DNA of 64,000 bases from Ensifer adhaerens. GTDB lineage: Bacteria > Pseudomonadota > Alphaproteobacteria > Rhizobiales > Rhizobiaceae. The stretch covers positions 186,001-250,000 of the forward strand of contig NZ_JABEKT010000002.1 of NCBI RefSeq assembly GCF_013283195.1, written 5' to 3'. Every line of letters begins with the position of its first letter. Position 1 is the stretch's first letter. The notes under the pieces are model-generated. The model was not told where the DNA came from and did no database searches. It saw only the letters and a list, made by a program, of their open reading frames with translations. Below are positions 60,540 through 64,000 of this stretch, in pieces. The translations under genes and the position numbers were made by a program.

Positions 60540-61460
60540 ATGGTTTTCCTCCTCCTTCGCCGTGTGGTGCAGACCGCGCTCATTCTTCTGGGCGTTGCCG
60601 CCATCACCTTCCTTCTTCTCTATGCATTGCCTGCCGATCCGGCCCGCATGATCGCCGGCCGCAGCGCCACGGCGCAGACGGTTGCCAACATCCGGCGCGA
60701 ACTCGGTCTCGACCAGCCCCTGCTCGTCCAGTTCTGGAGCTATCTGCAGGGTCTGTTTCAGGGGGACCTCGGACGGTCCTATGCGCAGAAAACCGATGTC
60801 GGCGCGCTGATTGCCGCCCGGCTGCCGGCGACCTTGATCCTGATGGCGGCAGGCATCGCCGTCGAGGTGGTGCTCGGCGTGTTTCTCGGCGTGCTCGCGG
60901 CCGTGCGCCGCGGCGGCTTCGTCGACCGCGCCGTGATGATGGCGTCCTTCGTTGGCGTCTCGGCGCCGCAGTTCGTGGCGGCACTCTTGCTGCTCTACGT
61001 CTTCGCCGTCACGCTCGCCTGGTTTCCAATGAGCGGCTTCGGCACGCCGGCGCATGTGGTGCTGCCGGCGCTGACGCTCGGTGTTCTCGGTGCCGGCTGG
61101 TATGCGCGCATGGTGCGCTCGGCGATGATCGACGTGCTCAACCAGGATTATGTCCGCACTGCCCGGGCAAAGGGCCTGTCGTCGGCGCGCATCATCTTTC
61201 GTCATGCACTGCCGAACGCGCTGCTGCCGATCATCGCCATGATCGGCATCGATATCGGCCAGTTCATGAGCGGCGTCGTCGTGGTCGAGGCCGTCTATGG
61301 CTGGCCCGGCATCGGCCAGCTCGCCTGGCAGGCGATCCAGCAGGTCGACATTCCAATCATCATGGGGGTGACGCTCGTCTCGGCGCTCGCGATCGTGCTC
61401 GGCAATTTGCTTGCAGACATTCTCGCTCCGCTCGTCGATCCGCGCATTCGCGCCCGTTAA
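60540..61460 (+). CDS. ABC transporter permease, DppB type
   Basis: A 306-residue permease with the DppB N-terminus (VVQTALILLGVAAITFLLLYALPADPARMIAG), RRELGLDQPLLVQFWSYL and EAA loop NQDYVRTARAKGLSSARIIFRHALPNALLP in its second half. The ATG at 60540 follows GGGGGAGGGGC, one base after the stop of the DppC-type gene; a longer frame to 60492 is rejected. The order DppC then DppB is the reverse of the common one. It imports the solute bound by the next protein. Confidence 0.93.
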   Translation: MVFLLLRRVVQTALILLGVAAITFLLLYALPADPARMIAGRSATAQTVANIRRELGLDQPLLVQFWSYLQGLFQGDLGRSYAQKTDVGALIAARLPATLILMAAGIAVEVVLGVFLGVLAAVRRGGFVDRAVMMASFVGVSAPQFVAALLLLYVFAVTLAWFPMSGFGTPAHVVLPALTLGVLGAGWYARMVRSAMIDVLNQDYVRTARAKGLSSARIIFRHALPNALLPIIAMIGIDIGQFMSGVVVVEAVYGWPGIGQLAWQAIQQVDIPIIMGVTLVSALAIVLGNLLADILAPLVDPRIRAR

Positions 61461-61490
61461 ATTATGCAGCAACCAAAAAGGGGAACAACA

Positions 61491-63110
61491 ATGTTCAAAA
61501 GCTGGCTTCGAAATTCAACCGTCGCAACGGCGCTGATGCTTGCGCCGCTACCTGGCTTCGCGCAGGACGCGCCAAAGCAGGGCGGCGATATCGTCATCAC
61601 CTACAAGGACGACATCGCCACGCTCGATCCGGCCATCGGCTACGACTGGGTCAACTGGTCGATGATCAAGAGCCTGTTCTCGCGGCTGATGGACTATACG
61701 CCCGGCACCACAGAGCTGGTGCCGTCGCTTGCCGAGAGCTTCGAGGTCGCGCCCGATGGCCTGACCTATACGTTCAAGCTGCGCAAGGGCGCGAAGTTCA
61801 CCAATGGCCGCGAAATCGTCGCCGCCGACGTGAAGTACTCGATCGAGCGTGCGGTCGATCCGAAGACGCAAGGGCCGGGCGCCGGCTTCTTCGGCGCGAT
61901 CAAGGGTTTTGACGACGTCACCGGCGGCAAGACGACGACGCTCGAAGGCATCGAGGCACCGGACGCGTCGACGGTGGTCTTCCGCCTGTCGCGCCCCGAT
62001 GCGACCTTCCTGCATGTTCTCGCCGTCAACTTCGCCTCCGTCGTGCCGAAGGAAGCGGTCGAAGCCGCCGCCGGCGATTTCGGCAAGAAGCCGGTCGGCT
62101 CGGGCACCTTCATCCTGAAGGATTGGACCGTCGGCCAGAGCCTGACTTTTGAGCGCAATCCGGATTATTTCATCAAGGACATGCCGCACATCGACAAGTT
62201 CACCGTCGAAGTCGGGCAGGAGCCGCTGGTCGCGCTTCTTCGCCTGCAGAAAGGCGAGGTCGACATCGCCGGCGACGGCATTCCGCCGGCAAAGTTCCTC
62301 GAGATCAAGAACTCGCCCGAGGGCGCCGAGATCATCGTCGACGGCCAGCAATTGCACACCGGCTATGTGACGCTCAACACCAAGGTCAAGCCCTTCGACG
62401 ACGTCAAGGTGCGTCAGGCCGTCAACATGGCGATCAACAAGGAACGCATCACCCGCATCCTCAACGGCCGGGCAACGCCCGCCAACCAGCCGCTGCCGCC
62501 GCTGATGCCGGGCTACGACAAGGCCTTCACCGGCTACGCCTTCGACGTCGAAAAGGCCAAGGCCCTGCTTGCCGAAGCCGGCCACCCCGATGGCTTCGAG
62601 ACGATCCTCTATTCCACCAACACCGATCCGCAGCCGCGCATCGCCCAGGCGATCCAGCAGGATCTGGCAGCCGTCGGCATCAAGGCCGAGGTTCGCGCGC
62701 TCGCCCAGGCCAACGTGATTGCCGCCGGCGGCACCGAAGGTGAAGCACCGATGATCTGGTCGGGCGGCATGGCCTGGATCGCCGACTTCCCGGATCCGTC
62801 CAACTTCTACGGTCCGATCCTCGGCTGCTCGGGTGCTGTCCAGGGCGGCTGGAACTGGTCCTGGTATTGCAACGAAGATCTCGACGCACGCGCGGTTGCT
62901 GCCGATTCCATGTCGGATCCGGCCAAGGCTGGCGAGCGCCAGGCGGCGTGGGGCAAGATCTTCACCGACATCATGGCGGATGCGCCCTGGGTGCCGGTGA
63001 CCAACGAACGCCGTGTCGTCGCCAAGTCGCCGCGCATGGGCGGTGCCGGCGAAATCTACGTCGATCCGACCCGCGTCATCAACTACGACGCGATCTACGT
63101 GAAGCAATAA
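61491..63110 (+). CDS. ABC transporter substrate-binding protein, family 5
   Basis: A 539-residue periplasmic binding protein of the peptide/opine class. The signal peptide (VATALMLAPLPGFAQ, cut near 28) is followed by the family segment LRKGAKFTNGREIVAADVKYSIERAVDP and the late VRQAVNMAINKERITRILNG. The ATG at 61491 follows GGGGAAC; an earlier ATG 61464 is less likely. The AmiC/AmiR genes and the formamidase that follow suggest that it captures a short amide, amide-containing peptide or related compound. Confidence 0.93.
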   Translation: MFKSWLRNSTVATALMLAPLPGFAQDAPKQGGDIVITYKDDIATLDPAIGYDWVNWSMIKSLFSRLMDYTPGTTELVPSLAESFEVAPDGLTYTFKLRKGAKFTNGREIVAADVKYSIERAVDPKTQGPGAGFFGAIKGFDDVTGGKTTTLEGIEAPDASTVVFRLSRPDATFLHVLAVNFASVVPKEAVEAAAGDFGKKPVGSGTFILKDWTVGQSLTFERNPDYFIKDMPHIDKFTVEVGQEPLVALLRLQKGEVDIAGDGIPPAKFLEIKNSPEGAEIIVDGQQLHTGYVTLNTKVKPFDDVKVRQAVNMAINKERITRILNGRATPANQPLPPLMPGYDKAFTGYAFDVEKAKALLAEAGHPDGFETILYSTNTDPQPRIAQAIQQDLAAVGIKAEVRALAQANVIAAGGTEGEAPMIWSGGMAWIADFPDPSNFYGPILGCSGAVQGGWNWSWYCNEDLDARAVAADSMSDPAKAGERQAAWGKIFTDIMADAPWVPVTNERRVVAKSPRMGGAGEIYVDPTRVINYDAIYVKQ

Positions 63111-63117
63111 GCCCTTG

Positions 63118-63147
63118 GGCTCTCCGGACCTCGATGTCCGGGGAGCC
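63118..63147 (+). terminator. Strong intercistronic hairpin between binding protein and formamidase genes
   Basis: GGCTCTCCGGAC pairs with GTCCGGGGAGCC (12 pairs with one T-G wobble) around the six-base loop CTCGAT. It lies eight bases after the binding-protein stop and 23 bases before the formamidase start. A weak T-rich run (TCTTATC) follows. Such hairpins often raise binding-protein mRNA relative to downstream genes, by partial stop or 3' protection. Confidence 0.6.
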
Positions 63148-63170
63148 TCTTATCATCTGGGGAGAGAAAA

Positions 63171-64000
63171 ATGTGCGTTGCCTGCACCCATACCATTCAC
63201 CGCGCCAAACACCACTTCGGCTGGAACCGCGATTTTGAACCGACATTGATCGCCAAGCCGGGCGAGACCATTCATTTCGAGTGCCTGGATTCGTCGGGCG
63301 GACAGTTGGGTGCGGGCTCGACGCTCGAGACGCTGGCAAAGCTCGATTTCAACCGGATCAATCCGGTGACCGGTCCTGTTTTTGTCGAGGGTGCTGCACC
63401 CGGCGACGCGTTGAAGGTGACGATCCGCCGCTTCGTCCCATCCGGCGTCGGCTGGACCGCCAATATTCCGGGCTTCGGCCTGCTTGCCGACCAGTTCAGC
63501 GAGCCGGCGCTGCACATGTGGTCCTATGACGCCATCAGCATGGCGCCGGCGCTTTACGGCCCGGGCGGTCGCGTTCCGCTCAAACCCTTTGCCGGCACGA
63601 TCGGCGTGGCGCCGGCCGAACCGGGTCTGCATTCCGTCGTGCCGCCGCGTCGGGTCGGCGGCAATCTCGATATTCGCGACCTGACCTCGGGCGTGACGCT
63701 CTATCTGCCCGTCGAGGTCGAGGGCGCGCTGTTTTCGATCGGTGATACGCACGCGGCCCAGGGCGACGGCGAAGTCTGCGGCACCGCCATCGAGAGCCAG
63801 ATGGAGGTCGAAGCGACCATCGAACTCGTCAAGGATGCGCGTCTCGCAAGTCCGCGCTTCACAACGCCGGGGCCGGTCACCCGCCATCTCGACGCCGCAG
63901 GCTACGAAGTTACCACCGGCATCGGTCCCGATCTGATGACCGGCGCGCGCGAAAGCCTGATGCGCATGATCGACCTGCTCGGTGCCGAGCATGGATTGAG
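63171..64000 (+). CDS. Formamidase/acetamidase-family amidohydrolase (3' end outside window)
   Basis: The first 276 codons of an FmdA/AmdA-type amidase, which hydrolyses formamide or acetamide to acid and ammonia. The early metal-binding-type start (MCVACTHTIHRAKHHFGWNR), GETIHFECLDSSGGQLGAGS, NPVTGPVFVEGAAPGDALKV and the diagnostic VEVEGALFSIGDTHAAQGDGEVCGTAIE are present. The ATG at 63171 follows GGGGAGAG. Its place after the AmiC/AmiR-led transporter argues that the operon imports and cleaves amides. Further genes, including the ABC ATPases, should follow. Confidence 0.93.
   Translation, partial: MCVACTHTIHRAKHHFGWNRDFEPTLIAKPGETIHFECLDSSGGQLGAGSTLETLAKLDFNRINPVTGPVFVEGAAPGDALKVTIRRFVPSGVGWTANIPGFGLLADQFSEPALHMWSYDAISMAPALYGPGGRVPLKPFAGTIGVAPAEPGLHSVVPPRRVGGNLDIRDLTSGVTLYLPVEVEGALFSIGDTHAAQGDGEVCGTAIESQMEVEATIELVKDARLASPRFTTPGPVTRHLDAAGYEVTTGIGPDLMTGARESLMRMIDLLGAEHGL

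Noticed and set aside
61548-63107. Long minus-strand open frame opposite the family-5 binding protein
   Set aside because: Antisense shadow of an intact, well-recognised gene; no ribosome site or domain.
1-64000. tRNA, rRNA, CRISPR arrays, intact insertion sequences, phage genes
   Set aside because: None could be recognised on either strand; no repeat-spacer pattern, transposase or integrase motif was seen.

Overview
The window looks like part of a large secondary replicon (megaplasmid or chromid) of a Rhizobiaceae bacterium, most likely Ensifer/Sinorhizobium or Rhizobium. The reasons are a complete repABC replication and partition operon with its antisense RNA gene and parS palindromes, the high G+C coding style, the many sugar/polyamine/peptide-type ABC uptake systems each with its own regulator, a RirA-type iron operator motif, and a DUF1612/HTH protein of the kind found beside repABC in rhizobia. 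The genus is inferred from gene content only.

Layout. (1) 1-8713, minus strand: an AraC regulator, hydantoinase/oxoprolinase subunits HyuA and HyuB, a GNAT acetyltransferase, a class III aminotransferase and a family-5 solute-binding protein that runs off the left edge. (2) 8941-20903, minus strand: a long, tightly spaced operon with one permease pair but two ATPases and two related polyamine-type binding proteins (one without a signal peptide), two short-chain dehydrogenases, a PgdA/cyclic-imidase-like deacetylase, a four-cysteine mini-protein coupled to a COG0523 GTPase, and an amidase. A divergent GntR protein with two winged-helix domains sits at its head. (3) 22590-28893: a PxpA-BCCP-biotin carboxylase-PxpB-PxpC operon with a divergent LysR regulator, plus ProC. 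(4) 28941-36227: acyl-CoA ligase, fused ABC permease, ATPase, binding protein and enoyl-CoA hydratase with a divergent IclR regulator. (5) 36251-37916: a decayed LysR gene divergent from an M20 amidohydrolase. (6) 38166-46550: the replication and partition region, with DUF1612/HTH protein, a gene-poor parS region, repC, ctRNA, repB, repA and a small upstream ORF. (7) 47013-53005: HutC-like repressor, small alpha/beta hydrolase, class III nucleotide cyclase, a two-component system, a lipoprotein and a small protein. (8) 53418-57655: a FecI-type sigma factor, FecR-type anti-sigma factor and TonB-dependent receptor behind an iron-box motif. (9) 57819-64000: an AmiC/AmiR-type amide sensor and ANTAR antiterminator leading a peptide-type ABC transporter and a formamidase/acetamidase that runs off the right edge. 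A terminator-like structure lies just before amiC.

How it works together. The window is a set of self-contained import-and-catabolism modules placed on both sides of the repABC core, each with a dedicated regulator. Hydrolysis of C-N bonds recurs: hydantoinase/oxoprolinase, PxpABC, amidase-signature enzyme, possible cyclic imidase, M20 amidohydrolase and formamidase. Each is paired or nearly paired with uptake genes, suggesting scavenging of amides, lactams and similar nitrogen compounds. The most interesting items are the putative AmiR-controlled leader before amiC, the parS array with a divergent extra palindrome, the leaderless binding protein and four-cysteine/COG0523 pair in operon 2, the split biotin-carboxylase version of the PxpABC operon, and the double-wHTH GntR regulator.
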